Shown here: piece by piece, positions 1 to 11,849 of the stretch | Position numbering within the stretch: the first letter of the stretch is position 1 | How the letters are laid out: the number at the start of each line of letters is the position of its first letter | DNA from: Chryseomicrobium sp. FSL W7-1435 | Lineage (GTDB): Bacteria; Bacillota; Bacilli; Bacillales_A; Planococcaceae | NCBI RefSeq assembly: GCF_038595005.1 | Contig: NZ_CP151997.1 | Span: 1,240,001-1,304,000, forward strand | Reading direction: 5' to 3' | DNA length: 64,000 nucleotides | The notes under the pieces: model-generated | Databases searched by the model: none | Told to the model about the DNA's origin: nothing | Seen by the model: the letters and a program-made list of their open reading frames with translations, nothing else | Position numbers and translations under genes: made by a program

Positions 1-74
1 CACTTGCTATCGACGAAGCATTGGGCTACTTACATGCACAAAAAGTACAATCGGAGGTCATTCAACATGATTGA
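1..74 (+). CDS. metN: MetN, methionine ABC transporter ATPase (C-terminal end only)
   Basis: Frame 3 is open from the window edge to a TGA at 72-74 and encodes about 23 residues of a C-terminus ending EVIQHD. It overlaps the metI start by 8 bases, as expected inside a metNIQ operon. The assignment rests on position and weak resemblance to MetN tails. The ATPase motifs and any S-box leader lie outside the window. Confidence 0.6.
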   Translation, partial: LAIDEALGYLHAQKVQSEVIQHD

Positions 75-735
75 AAATCTTTTTCCGAATGTCGACTGGC
101 CGAAAATGTGGGAAGCCACTTATGAAACGTTGTACATGACAGCAATCTCTACAGCACTAACATTTGTTTTCGGCCTTGCCATCGGCTTGCTGTTATTTTT
201 AACAAGCCCGCATCAAGCTTGGTCAAATAAATTGGCAAACTGGTTAACAGGTGCTCTCGTCAATATTTTTAGATCCATCCCGTTCATCATCTTAATTATT
301 CTATTGATTCCATTTACAAAATTACTACTCGGCAGCATTCGAGGCCCGAACGCCGCGTTTCCAGCATTGATTATTGGTGCTGCACCATTTTACGCACGTA
401 TGGTCCTCATTGCCTTGAAGGAAATTGATAGAGGTGTGCTGGAAGCAGCTAAATCTATGGGAGCTACTACTTGGACGATTATTCGCAAAGTCTTACTTCC
501 GGAATCTATGCCAGCCATTGTATCTGGTATTACCGTTACATCGATTGCACTTGTCGGCTATACAGCCATGGCAGGAGTTATCGGAGCAGGTGGACTTGGA
601 ACGCTCGCATTTTTAGATGGTTTCCAACGAAATCAAACAGATGTGATGATTGTTGCAACAATCATCATCTTGATCATTGTATTTATCATCCAGTGGATCG
701 GTGACTGGTTAACTAACCGATTAGACAAACGATAA
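67..735 (+). CDS. metI: MetI, D-/L-methionine ABC transporter permease
   Basis: Membrane permease of the methionine importer, 222 residues with about five hydrophobic segments. The cytoplasmic EAA loop that docks on MetN is visible around residues 122-145 (EAAKSMGATTW...LPESMP). The reading frame is open upstream to position 4, but the ATG at 67 is preceded by CGGAGG at a good distance and overlaps the end of metN, so I place the start there. It is followed 17 bases later by metQ. Known family role: with MetN and MetQ it imports methionine and methionine derivatives. Regulation is probably by an upstream S-box or T-box that is not in this window. Confidence 0.93.
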   Translation: MIENLFPNVDWPKMWEATYETLYMTAISTALTFVFGLAIGLLLFLTSPHQAWSNKLANWLTGALVNIFRSIPFIILIILLIPFTKLLLGSIRGPNAAFPALIIGAAPFYARMVLIALKEIDRGVLEAAKSMGATTWTIIRKVLLPESMPAIVSGITVTSIALVGYTAMAGVIGAGGLGTLAFLDGFQRNQTDVMIVATIIILIIVFIIQWIGDWLTNRLDKR

Positions 736-752
736 CAGAGGAGAGAAAAGAC

Positions 753-1580
753 ATGAAAAAATTAGCAGCAGGATTAGTAGTAGGAGCAAGTATTTTAACA
801 TTAGCAGCATGTGGTTCTGAAGGAGGTTCTTCATCTGAAGGGGAGAACACGACACTAACAGTTGGTGCTTCAAACGTACCTCACGCTGAAATTTTAGAGC
901 AAGTACAACCAATCTTAGAAGAGCAAGGTATTGAGCTTGTTATTGAAGCTTACCAAGATTACGTTCTTCCAAACCAAGACTTAGACAATGGTGACTTGGA
1001 TGCAAACTACTTCCAACACATTCCTTACCTAGAGTCACAAATTGCAGATAATGGATATGATTTCGTAAATGCAGGTGGAATTCACATCGAGCCTATCGGT
1101 CTTTACTCTAAGAAATTCGGTTCAATTGATGAATTGCCTGAAGGTGCAGTTATTTTAATGAGCAACTCGGTAGCTGACCACGGACGCGTACTTTCTATGT
1201 TAGAAGGTGCTGGGCTGATCACTCTTGACCCAGAAGTTGAGAAAACAACTGCTACAATTGAAGATGTAATCGAAAATCCAAAAAATATCGAATTCGATCC
1301 TAACTATGAAGCAGCACTTTTAGTTCAAATGTATGAGCAAGAAGAAGGCGACGCAGTTTTAATCAACTCAAACTATGCTCTTGATGCAGGAATTAACCCA
1401 TTAGAAGATTCAATCGCAATTGAAGACTCAAACTCTCCATATGTAAATGTTATCGCTGTAAATGCTGGAGATGAAGAGAATGAAGCAATTGTTGCTTTAG
1501 TAGAAGCGCTGAAATCTGATGAGATTCAAGAGTTCATTTTAGATGAGTGGGGCGGTTCTGTAGTTCCTGTTACAGAATAA
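753..1580 (+). CDS. metQ: MetQ, methionine-binding lipoprotein
   Basis: Substrate-binding protein of the methionine importer (NlpA/MetQ family), 275 residues. A signal peptide ends in the lipobox LAAC with the lipidated Cys at residue 20, followed by a Gly/Ser/Glu linker, so the mature protein is anchored outside the membrane. The fold is indicated by family motifs such as LDANYFQHIPYL and AGGIHIEPIGLYSKK. A purine-rich GAGGAGAG ribosome site precedes the ATG. It is the last gene of the metNIQ operon. I see no convincing hairpin terminator before the small ORF that follows. Confidence 0.95.
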   Translation: MKKLAAGLVVGASILTLAACGSEGGSSSEGENTTLTVGASNVPHAEILEQVQPILEEQGIELVIEAYQDYVLPNQDLDNGDLDANYFQHIPYLESQIADNGYDFVNAGGIHIEPIGLYSKKFGSIDELPEGAVILMSNSVADHGRVLSMLEGAGLITLDPEVEKTTATIEDVIENPKNIEFDPNYEAALLVQMYEQEEGDAVLINSNYALDAGINPLEDSIAIEDSNSPYVNVIAVNAGDEENEAIVALVEALKSDEIQEFILDEWGGSVVPVTE

Positions 1581-1677
1581 CTAGTTGATGAGACTATTGG
1601 GCTAAATTTCCTTTTTTCAGTTTCATTCGTTAAGTGGTGGGTATACACTAAGTAACGTAAGATACTAACTGAAGGGA

Positions 1678-1872
1678 ATGATTACTATCAAACCAGAAGG
1701 ACAGCCTTACACGGAAAAAATGAATTTGGCTTTTCGTGACGTACATGGTTTCGGTTATGATGAAATGAGACAAAGCGAGGATTTACGTATGAAGGTAGAA
1801 CAACGCCGTCAACGTGATCACGAACAAAGCATGCACATCGCAGCCCGAATTGATGCTCAAGCCCACAGATAA
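1678..1872 (+). CDS. Small hypothetical protein, 64 aa
   Basis: A short, charged, Arg/Gln/His-rich polypeptide that I do not recognise (core FRDVHGFGYDEMR, then a helical EQRRQRDHEQ segment). It has no membrane segment. GAAGGGA lies directly against the ATG at 1678, too close for an ideal ribosome site, so the true start may be the in-frame ATG at 1720 or the ORF may be weakly translated. A clear terminator follows at once, which supports a real transcription unit. It could be read through from metQ. Confidence 0.5.
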   Translation: MITIKPEGQPYTEKMNLAFRDVHGFGYDEMRQSEDLRMKVEQRRQRDHEQSMHIAARIDAQAHR

Positions 1873-1886
1873 TCATATAAATGTCT

Positions 1887-1925
1887 AAAAAGCCTGTAGA
1901 ACCTTGGTTCTATGGGCTTTTTTTA
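1887..1925 (+). terminator. Rho-independent terminator after the 64-aa ORF
   Basis: Stem AGCCTGTAGAACC / GGTTCTATGGGCT with a short TT loop, flanked by A-run and followed by seven T. It closes the metNIQ-small ORF region before the suf promoter. Confidence 0.85.
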
Positions 1926-2005
1926 TCGGATGATGATAGTTATTCTCAATTAGAGCTCATGTAGTGAAAATGTACAAATGCAGGATTTTCAAGGATTGAA
2001 ATGAT

Positions 2006-2034
2006 TTGCAGTCCACCTCTAATTGCTGTAAGAT
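2006..2034 (+). promoter_or_regulatory. Candidate sigma-A promoter of the suf operon
   Basis: TTGCAG, a 17-base spacer and TAAGAT lie 63 bases before the sufC ATG. This is the only good match in the 170-base gap after the previous terminator. Confidence 0.55.
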
Positions 2035-2096
2035 TAGAATGATAATAATTAAGAATGGATGAGTCCGTTCGAAGTTAAAGATATGGAGGGTTTACA

Positions 2097-2876
2097 ATGT
2101 CAACACTAGTAATCACAGATTTGCACGTTGAAATTGACGGCAAGGAAATTTTAAAGGGTGTTAATCTAACACTTAATACAGGTGAAATCCACGCAGTCAT
2201 GGGACCAAACGGAACAGGTAAGTCTACACTTGCTTCTGCAATTATGGGCCACCCTAAATATGAAGTAACTTCTGGATCAGTAACACTTGATGGGGAAGAT
2301 GTTTTAGAAATGGAAGTTGACGAGCGCGCGAAAGCGGGTCTTTTCCTAGCTATGCAGTACCCAAGTGAGATCAATGGCGTAACAAACGCAGACTTCTTAC
2401 GTTCTGCAATCAATTCACGTCGCGAAGAAGGCGACGAAATCTCATTAATGAAGTTTATCCGTGAAATGGATAGCAAAATGGACATCTTAGAGATGGACCA
2501 AGATATGGCTCAACGCTACTTAAACGAAGGTTTCTCAGGCGGAGAGAAAAAACGTAACGAAATTCTTCAATTAATGATGATCAAACCTACATTTGCCATC
2601 TTAGATGAAATTGACTCAGGTTTAGATATCGATGCACTGAAAGTCGTTTCAAAAGGTATTAATGAAATGCGCGGAGAAGGCTTTGGTAGCTTAATCATCA
2701 CTCACTACCAACGTTTATTGAATTACATCACACCAGACCATGTACACGTTATGATGCAAGGCCGTGTAGTAAAATCAGGTGGACCTGAGCTTGCTCATAA
2801 ATTAGAGGCTGAAGGGTACGACTGGATTAAAGCTGAATTAGGTATTGAAGACGAAACTGTTGGGCAAGAAGCATAA
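2097..2876 (+). CDS. sufC: SufC, Fe-S cluster assembly ATPase
   Basis: ABC-type ATPase of the SUF scaffold complex, cytosolic, 259 residues. Walker A GPNGTGKST is at residues 36-44, the signature is FSGGEKKRNEI and Walker B is FAILDEIDSGLD. The SufC-typical KKRNE after the signature separates it from transporter ATPases. TGGAGGG precedes the ATG. It is the first gene of the canonical Firmicutes order sufC-D-S-U-B. It binds SufB and SufD and powers cluster assembly. Confidence 0.97.
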   Translation: MSTLVITDLHVEIDGKEILKGVNLTLNTGEIHAVMGPNGTGKSTLASAIMGHPKYEVTSGSVTLDGEDVLEMEVDERAKAGLFLAMQYPSEINGVTNADFLRSAINSRREEGDEISLMKFIREMDSKMDILEMDQDMAQRYLNEGFSGGEKKRNEILQLMMIKPTFAILDEIDSGLDIDALKVVSKGINEMRGEGFGSLIITHYQRLLNYITPDHVHVMMQGRVVKSGGPELAHKLEAEGYDWIKAELGIEDETVGQEA

Positions 2877-2893
2877 GAAGGGAGACAGTCAGC

Positions 2894-5869
<2,976 letters not shown>

Positions 5870-5872
5870 ATT

Positions 5873-7270
5873 ATGGCTAAAAAGATGCCTGAGATTGGCG
5901 ATTACAAATATGGCTTCCATGACAAAGACGTATCCATCTTCCGTTCTAAACGCGGGTTGACTCGTGAAATCGTTGAAGAAATTTCTCGTATGAAAAATGA
6001 ACCGGCTTGGATGCTGGATTACCGTCTAAAAGCATTGGAGATTTTCTACGCAAAACCAATGCCACAATGGGGCGGGGAACTTGGCGAATTAAACTTTGAT
6101 GAGATCACTTATTACGTAAAGCCTTCTGAACAAACAGAACGTTCATGGGATGAGGTTCCTGAAGAAATCAAGCGTACATTTGACAAGCTTGGTATTCCAG
6201 AAGCGGAACAAAAGTATTTAGCAGGTGTTTCTGCTCAGTATGAATCAGAAGTGGTTTACCACAACATGAAACAAGAACTAGAAGACATGGGAATTGTCTT
6301 TAAAGATACAGGTTCAGCCTTGCATGAAAATGAAGAACTTTTCAAAGAGTACTGGGGCACTGTAATTCCAGCATCAGATAACAAGTTCTCAGCATTGAAC
6401 TCGGCTGTATGGTCTGGTGGTTCATTCATCTACGTTCCTAAAGGAATTAAAGTAGATACACCACTTCAAGCCTACTTCCGTATTAATTCTGAAAACATGG
6501 GGCAGTTTGAGCGTACGTTGATCATCGTTGACGAAGGCGCATCTGTTCACTATGTAGAAGGCTGTACAGCTCCTGTTTACACGACGAACTCACTTCACTC
6601 AGCGGTTGTTGAGATCATCGTGAAAAAAGACGCTTATTGCCGTTATACAACGATTCAAAACTGGGCTAACAATGTTTACAACTTAGTGACAAAACGCACA
6701 GTTGTTGAAGCGAACGGTACAATGGAATGGATTGATGGCAACATTGGTTCAAAATTAACAATGAAATACCCAGCGTGTATCTTAAAAGGTGAAGGCGCTC
6801 GTGGTATGACTCTTTCTATCGCACTTGCAGGAAAAGGACAACACCAAGATGCAGGAGCTAAAATGATTCACTTAGCACCTAACACTTCTTCTACTATTAT
6901 TTCGAAATCCATTTCGAAACAAGGCGGAAAAGTAACGTACCGTGGAATTGTCCGTTTTGGACGCAATGCACATGGCGCGCGTTCAAACATTGAGTGTGAT
7001 ACGTTGATTATGGATAACCAGTCTACATCAGACACAATTCCATATAACGAAATCATGAATGACAACATTTCGCTTGAACACGAAGCGAAAGTTTCAAAAG
7101 TTTCTGAAGAGCAATTGTTCTACTTAATGAGCCGTGGATTAAGTCAAGAAGAAGCAACAGAAATGATCGTAATGGGCTTCATCGAACCATTCACTAAAGA
7201 ATTACCGATGGAATATGCAGTTGAAATGAATCGTCTCATCAAGTTCGAGATGGAAGGTTCAATCGGTTAA
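5873..7270 (+). CDS. sufB: SufB, Fe-S scaffold protein
   Basis: Scaffold subunit of SufBCD, 465 residues, the usual family length. Recognisable segments are [21 protein letters not shown], the [14 protein letters not shown] segment and the SufBD C-terminus [24 protein letters not shown] site overlaps the end of sufU. It is the last gene of the operon, followed directly by a strong terminator. Nascent clusters form at the SufB-SufD interface. Confidence 0.97.
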   Translation: MAKKMPEIGDYKYGFHDKDVSIFRSKRGLTREIVEEISRMKNEPAWMLDYRLKALEIFYAKPMPQWGGELGELNFDEITYYVKPSEQTERSWDEVPEEIKRTFDKLGIPEAEQKYLAGVSAQYESEVVYHNMKQELEDMGIVFKDTGSALHENEELFKEYWGTVIPASDNKFSALNSAVWSGGSFIYVPKGIKVDTPLQAYFRINSENMGQFERTLIIVDEGASVHYVEGCTAPVYTTNSLHSAVVEIIVKKDAYCRYTTIQNWANNVYNLVTKRTVVEANGTMEWIDGNIGSKLTMKYPACILKGEGARGMTLSIALAGKGQHQDAGAKMIHLAPNTSSTIISKSISKQGGKVTYRGIVRFGRNAHGARSNIECDTLIMDNQSTSDTIPYNEIMNDNISLEHEAKVSKVSEEQLFYLMSRGLSQEEATEMIVMGFIEPFTKELPMEYAVEMNRLIKFEMEGSIG

Positions 7271-7272
7271 AT

Positions 7273-7324
7273 ACAAAAAAACTCTGTCCCGGCATAAGTT
7301 GCCGGAGACAGAGTCTTTTTTATT
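7273..7324. terminator. Terminator of the suf operon, probably bidirectional
   Basis: A 13-pair stem (ACTCTGTC-CCGGC / GCCGG-AGACAGAGT) has an A-run on the left and T-run on the right. It lies between convergent sufB and the small HTH gene, whose stop codon lies in the T-run. Confidence 0.9.
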
Positions 7325-7508
7325 TTTTGTACAATTTAAGCCAGCTGTCAATATATTCTTTCTGAAACGAGTAGCGTTTACCGAAGGAAATATAGTGAGG
7401 AATCAAGCGTTTTTCAATGAGATATAGAATCTCAGTCTCAGAAAATTCATGAGCTCCTTGCTGATTTAAATAGACAAGAAGTGCATCAATTCCATAGAAT
7501 CTTTCCAC
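7320..7508 (-). CDS. Small helix-turn-helix (excisionase/MerR-like) DNA-binding protein
   Basis: A 62-residue protein with the winged-helix excisionase pattern: a short N-terminal strand, then FSETEILYLIEKRLIPHYISFGKRYSFQKEYIDSWL. The arrangement of a recognition helix, a turn with RYSF and a terminal W is typical of single-domain HTH proteins found in Bacillales genomes. GTG at 7508 is preceded by GGGAGGTGA; a longer ATG form starting at 7538 lacks such a site. Its target is unknown. It has no phage or integrase neighbours here. Confidence 0.65.
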   Translation of the reverse strand: MERFYGIDALLVYLNQQGAHEFSETEILYLIEKRLIPHYISFGKRYSFQKEYIDSWLKLYKK

Positions 7509-7678
7509 CTTGTCACCTCCCGCCAAGTATTCCTTCAAGAAAGAACACTTAGCACGAGTTACTAGGTAAACACTTCGTATACTTATTTTATACCCACATG
7601 TCTTTTGAACTAAACCTGAAGTTTATTGAGCCAGCTTTTAGAGTGAAAATGGTACACTAGAAGACAAGAGGTGAGGAC

Positions 7679-8530
7679 ATGATTCAGATCGGACTGACGG
7701 GTTGGGGAGATCATCCAGATCTCTATCGAGGGACAGCTAAACAAAGGCTACAAGATTATAGCTCACACTTTCCCGTAGTAGAACTTGATGCTATGTTCTA
7801 CGCTGTGCAACCGAAAAAAAATAACGACAAATGGCTAGAGGAAACGCCCCAAGATTTTCAATTTATCGTGAAAACTTATCAACAACTAACCGGACACCTG
7901 CGAGGGGATAGCCCATTTGAGTCACTGGAAGCGGCTTTTGAAGCCTATCGACTTGCTCTACGTCCCTATAAAGAAGCAGGCAAACTAGGAGCCGTGTTAG
8001 CACAATACCCGCCTTGGTTTGAGTGTACAAAGGACAATGTGGAAGAACTCAGACGCTTACGTGACGAACTTCAGGAGTTTGAAGTCGCGATTGAATTTCG
8101 TCACCAATCTTGGTATGACGAGCGCTTTCGAGACAAAACGTTTCAATTTTTAGGAGAGCAAAACTTTATACACAGCATTTGTGACGAACCCCAATCAGGT
8201 GATGGGAGTATTCCCTTTGTCCCGGAAGTCACAGCCTCCAAAGCCTTGTTCCGATTTCATGGTCGCAATGTAGCTGCTTGGCAAGCACCGGTGAATCGTC
8301 AAAATTGGCGAGAAATCCGTTATTTATACGACTACAACAAACAAGAACTCAGCGAAATGGCTAATGCCGTAAAGAGCGTTGATCAACAAGCAGAAACAAC
8401 ATTTGTGCTATTTAATAACAATTCAGCTGGACATGCGGCTCAAAATGCAAAGCAGTTTCAACAACTGCTGAATATTTCATTTGAGGGTCTGGCACCGAAG
8501 CAACTTGATTTATTTGGAGGAGACGTCTAG
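7679..8530 (+). CDS. yunF: YunF, DUF72 family protein
   Basis: A 283-residue TIM-barrel-like DUF72 protein, beginning QIGLTGWGDHPDLY, with EFRHQSWY in the middle and FVLFNNNSAGHAAQNA near the end. These are the usual conserved blocks of the family. Biochemical function is unknown. GAGGTGAGG precedes the ATG. The stop TAG overlaps the GTG start of yunE, so the two are coupled. In B. subtilis yunF also neighbours yunE and yunD downstream of suf. Confidence 0.88.
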   Translation: MIQIGLTGWGDHPDLYRGTAKQRLQDYSSHFPVVELDAMFYAVQPKKNNDKWLEETPQDFQFIVKTYQQLTGHLRGDSPFESLEAAFEAYRLALRPYKEAGKLGAVLAQYPPWFECTKDNVEELRRLRDELQEFEVAIEFRHQSWYDERFRDKTFQFLGEQNFIHSICDEPQSGDGSIPFVPEVTASKALFRFHGRNVAAWQAPVNRQNWREIRYLYDYNKQELSEMANAVKSVDQQAETTFVLFNNNSAGHAAQNAKQFQQLLNISFEGLAPKQLDLFGGDV

Positions 8531-9345
8531 TGGAATGGGTATTACTGGTTATAGCTGGATTATGTAGTGGAATTATAGGTGCCTTAGTAGGGTTGGGTGG
8601 AGGCGTCATATTAGTTCCTGTAATCGTCTATTTAGGTTCAGTGGGTTTACTAGATGGAATAACACCTCAAACTGTAGTTGGACTCTCTGTGATTATGATG
8701 ATTTTTACCGGACTATCTTCTACAATCGCCTATATGAAAAAGAAAACCGTAGACTTTAAGAGTGGTTGGATATTTTTTGCAGGTAGTGCACCGGGCACGA
8801 TACTTGGCGCTTTTGTTAACAGAGGTCTTGATTTGCCATCCTTCCAATTATATTTTGGGATCATGATGGTGTTTTTATCACTTTTATTGCTGATCCGTAA
8901 GCACTTAAAACCCGTTCACTGGTTTGTTAAAAATGGTCGGAAGACGACATTTGAAGATGGCACAGGCACATATGTATATGGCTATCCCATTTGGTTTGCG
9001 CTTCTTTTAACATTTGGTATTGGATTTAGTTCTGGGTTATTTGGTATTGGTGGTGGGTCGATGCTAGTTCCCGCGATGCTGCTGTTATTTCTATTTCCCC
9101 CTCACGTAGCAGTGGGGACTTCGATGTTTATGGTCTTCTTATCAGCGCTCGTGAACTCCGTAACGCATATCTCGCTCGGAAATGTACCGTGGCTCTATAC
9201 CATTCCAGTAATTCCAGCAGCTTATATAGGCGCAAAGATTGGTGCCTATTTAAATCATCGGTTGAATTCTGATAGTTTAGTTATAGTTCTTCAAATTGTC
9301 CTCTTATTGTTAGGAGTGCGCTCTATACTAGATGGCATTATGTAG
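8530..9345 (+). CDS. yunE: YunE, TauE/SafE-family membrane transporter
   Basis: A 271-residue polytopic protein with about eight membrane segments and the two family repeats (GALVGLGGGVILVPVIV near the N-terminus and GIGFSSGLFGIGGGSMLVPAM in the second half). The family exports sulfite or organosulfonates or transports other small anions; the substrate here is not known. The start is GTG within TAGTG at the end of yunF. AGGAGA lies 11 bases upstream. Confidence 0.88.
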   Translation: MEWVLLVIAGLCSGIIGALVGLGGGVILVPVIVYLGSVGLLDGITPQTVVGLSVIMMIFTGLSSTIAYMKKKTVDFKSGWIFFAGSAPGTILGAFVNRGLDLPSFQLYFGIMMVFLSLLLLIRKHLKPVHWFVKNGRKTTFEDGTGTYVYGYPIWFALLLTFGIGFSSGLFGIGGGSMLVPAMLLLFLFPPHVAVGTSMFMVFLSALVNSVTHISLGNVPWLYTIPVIPAAYIGAKIGAYLNHRLNSDSLVIVLQIVLLLLGVRSILDGIM

Positions 9346-9356
9346 GGGGTGGCGCA

Positions 9357-10706
9357 ATGGGAGCGCTTCATATTATTCATACAAATGATTTACATAGTCA
9401 TTTTGAAAATTGGGCGGCAATAATTGCTGAAATTGATAATTACCGTAACCAGCTGCCCACTCAAGATGAGCTTCTCGTAGTCGACTTAGGCGATCACATC
9501 GACCGGTCGCATTTATTCACAGAAGCAACAGAAGGAAAAGGCAATGTTCGACTGCTCAATGAAGCCGGATACGATTTAGTAACGATAGGGAACAACGAAG
9601 GGATTACATTGTCTCATGAACAATTAGATTCCTTGTACAGGAAAGCGAACTTTAAAGTTGTGCTCAGTAATTTTTACTCTACGCATGGGGAAAGACCAGA
9701 CTGGTTAACGCCCTATGTTATTCACACAATGCATTCCGGAAAGCGGATTGGATTTTTCGGACTGACGGCTGCCTATGATGAATACTATAAACAACTTGGC
9801 TGGCATGTTTCAGAGCCCCTGCAGGCTGCACAAGAGATGATAGAGCAACTTGACTCTCAAGTAGATGCAATTGTTTGTCTTGCCCATGTAGGCCGCTCAT
9901 ATGAGGAAGAATTAGCAGAACGCTTTCCTCAAATTCAGTTAATCTTTGGTGCACATACACACCATACCTATACTGACAATTATAAATGGAAGCAAACGCA
10001 TTTATCTGCTGGGGGGAAATGGGGTCACTATCTAGGCGTGGCAGTGATCGACTTTACTCACCAGCCGACAGCAATTACAACGAAATTGCTGGATATGGCT
10101 CTAATGCCGCCTAAACTTTCCGATTCAGAGGAAACGGTACTTCAACAGCTGCAGGAAGAAGGGGAGCATTTGTTGCGAAGACCCGTATTCTTCAATGAGG
10201 AAGTGTTGGAGCATCAATTGCTGCAGGAATCTAAGTTGAGCCAAAGGTTGGGAGATGCACTGCTTTCCTATACTCAAGCAGACTGCGCATTGTTCCCAGC
10301 AGGATTATTATTAACAGACCTCTACCCAGGTGAAATTTCTGCCAAGATGATGCATGACCTGCTTCCGCATCCAATCAATCCTTGTGTCATTACTTGTACA
10401 GGAGCGGATTTGATCGAAGCTTATGGAATCGGACAAAATGAGAAGTGGCCAATGCTGGAAGTGAAGGGACTAGGATTTAGAGGAAAGCAATTAGGTAAAT
10501 TGATTTTTACTCATTTTGAAAAGCGTGGCGCTCTTTATTACGTGAAGGGTGAAGAATTAGAAACTTCCAAAATATATCAACTCGTGACAGTCGATATGTT
10601 TACATTCGGCTACTTTTTTCCACGGTTTAAAGAATTGCCAAAAACGTATTTTATGCCAGAGACAATCCGAGATGTCTTTATTGCCTACGCAGCAAAACAA
10701 TCGTAG
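9357..10706 (+). CDS. yunD: YunD, metallophosphatase/5'-nucleotidase family
   Basis: A two-domain protein of 449 residues. The N-terminal calcineurin-like domain shows HTNDLHSHF, DLGDHID, TIGNNEG and FGAHTHHTY, the metal ligands of the UshA/YunD family. The C-terminal 5'-nucleotidase domain starts near residue 260. No signal peptide is seen, so it is predicted to be cytosolic, unlike secreted UshA. It is the third gene of the yunF-E-D run. The exact nucleotide or sugar phosphate substrate cannot be told from sequence. Confidence 0.88.
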   Translation: MGALHIIHTNDLHSHFENWAAIIAEIDNYRNQLPTQDELLVVDLGDHIDRSHLFTEATEGKGNVRLLNEAGYDLVTIGNNEGITLSHEQLDSLYRKANFKVVLSNFYSTHGERPDWLTPYVIHTMHSGKRIGFFGLTAAYDEYYKQLGWHVSEPLQAAQEMIEQLDSQVDAIVCLAHVGRSYEEELAERFPQIQLIFGAHTHHTYTDNYKWKQTHLSAGGKWGHYLGVAVIDFTHQPTAITTKLLDMALMPPKLSDSEETVLQQLQEEGEHLLRRPVFFNEEVLEHQLLQESKLSQRLGDALLSYTQADCALFPAGLLLTDLYPGEISAKMMHDLLPHPINPCVITCTGADLIEAYGIGQNEKWPMLEVKGLGFRGKQLGKLIFTHFEKRGALYYVKGEELETSKIYQLVTVDMFTFGYFFPRFKELPKTYFMPETIRDVFIAYAAKQS

Positions 10707-10751
10707 TCTTTTTACTCCTCTGTTACATATCGTATAAAAAGGAGTTTGTGA

Positions 10752-11510
10752 GTGCTAAAGAAACCACCATTCAGACGTTGGTTTGCACTGCCTAAATTGA
10801 CCATTTTAATTATAGTATTTGTTGTCCTAGTAGGAGTACAAATCTATTGGTTTAATGAACGCCTTACACCCACGTACCTACGATATGCAGAAGTTCAAAC
10901 GAGTAAAATTGCCTCGATGGTCATTAGTAAGGCGATTGATGCACGAATTGCCAATGTGTTGGACGTCAATGACATCATCGAACATGTACCCGGGGATCAA
11001 GACAGTATGGTGACAACTCGATTTAATACAGAGATCATTAATCGTGTGTTGTCGGATACAAACCGACTGGTTCAATCCCATTTAGAGCAAGCAGAGGCAG
11101 GAGACCTAAGCAGCCTTCCTTATATAAAAGATATTGAGTACGACGCAGAAGCTATGGAAGAAGAAGGTGGCGTCGTATTCTTTGTACCGCTAGCACAGGC
11201 AGCCAATCTACCCATCATCGGCAATCTAGGTCCTAAAATCCCCATTCGCTTTCATGTAATAGGAAATGTGCAGTCCACTGTCGATTCCTCAATACGCGAA
11301 TTTGGTATTAACAATGCCTACGTGGAAGTCAGTATTCTACTGAAAGTAAATGTCCAAGTGGTCGTACCCTTAGCCAGCAAAATTACAACGGTAGAACAAA
11401 AAATACCTGTAGCAATGGGATTGATTCAAGGGCAGGTACCACAAATTTACAATAAAGGAGAGGACAGTGCACCTTCGATAGAAGTACCCCTCAAGCCAGA
11501 AGAAAAATAG
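10752..11510 (+). CDS. yunB: YunB-like protein (sporulation protein family)
   Basis: A 252-residue protein with one N-terminal membrane segment (about residues 14-32) and an extracytoplasmic domain containing ISKAIDARIANVLDVNDII. It matches YunB of B. subtilis, a mother-cell sporulation protein. The GTG at 10752 is preceded by AAAAAGGAG. The neighbours conserve B. subtilis order, except that lytH (yunA), expected between yunB and lipA, is replaced here by the lysine-riboswitch transporter. Confidence 0.83.
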   Translation: MLKKPPFRRWFALPKLTILIIVFVVLVGVQIYWFNERLTPTYLRYAEVQTSKIASMVISKAIDARIANVLDVNDIIEHVPGDQDSMVTTRFNTEIINRVLSDTNRLVQSHLEQAEAGDLSSLPYIKDIEYDAEAMEEEGGVVFFVPLAQAANLPIIGNLGPKIPIRFHVIGNVQSTVDSSIREFGINNAYVEVSILLKVNVQVVVPLASKITTVEQKIPVAMGLIQGQVPQIYNKGEDSAPSIEVPLKPEEK

Positions 11511-11532
11511 GGGTTGTCAGACAACTGAAATG

Positions 11533-11562
11533 TTGTTAAGCTTAATAAGAATTGAATATTAT
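11533..11562 (+). promoter_or_regulatory. Promoter upstream of the lysine riboswitch
   Basis: TTGTTA, 18 bases and TATTAT end four bases before the first riboswitch stem, so transcription would start at the aptamer. Confidence 0.5.
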
Positions 11563-11563
11563 C

Positions 11564-11735
11564 TAGGTAGAGGCCGCAGAGCTTAAAAGTATGATACGGG
11601 AGTTTGACAGCTAAGATCGTGTTAAAAAGGAAGCTTTGCCGAAATGAAATCGTGCCGTCATGCACGTTTTATTGGGGTTATTTTGAATAAAAATAACACT
11701 GTCATTTGCATCCGGCAAATGGAGAGCTACAGTCA
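11564..11735 (+). promoter_or_regulatory. Lysine riboswitch (L-box)
   Basis: The leader follows the L-box consensus block by block. In order are GGTAGAGGCCGCAGAGC, AGTATGATACGGGAG, AAGGAAGCTTTGCCGAA (the core GGAAAGC..GCCGAAG motif), a variable hairpin, and ACACTGTCATTTGCA with TGGAGAGCTAC closing stem P1 (GTAG with CTAC). A terminator hairpin follows at 11766, so it should cause premature termination when lysine is bound. It controls the NhaC-family gene at 11850. The call comes from aligning blocks by eye to the B. subtilis lysC leader, not from a covariance search. Confidence 0.87.
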
Positions 11736-11765
11736 GTTGAGACGACTAAGGGAATTCCCGTGTAT

Positions 11766-11801
11766 GCCAGCCTAAATCAAGTTATTTAGGCTGGCTTTTT
11801 G
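11766..11801 (+). terminator. Expression-platform terminator of the lysine riboswitch
   Basis: A 12-pair stem GCCAGCCTAAAT / ATTTAGGCTGGC with a 6-base loop and five T sits between the aptamer and the NhaC-family gene. This suits transcriptional attenuation. Confidence 0.85.
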
Positions 11802-11849
11802 TTTCACTTTTTTGATCTGTAACTCCGCCTAAAAGGAGAAGAAAAGCCA

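Noticed and set aside
7320-7508. Prophage or ICE excisionase
   Set aside because: The HTH fold is similar, but there is no integrase, attachment site or phage gene, and the flanks are conserved chromosomal genes.
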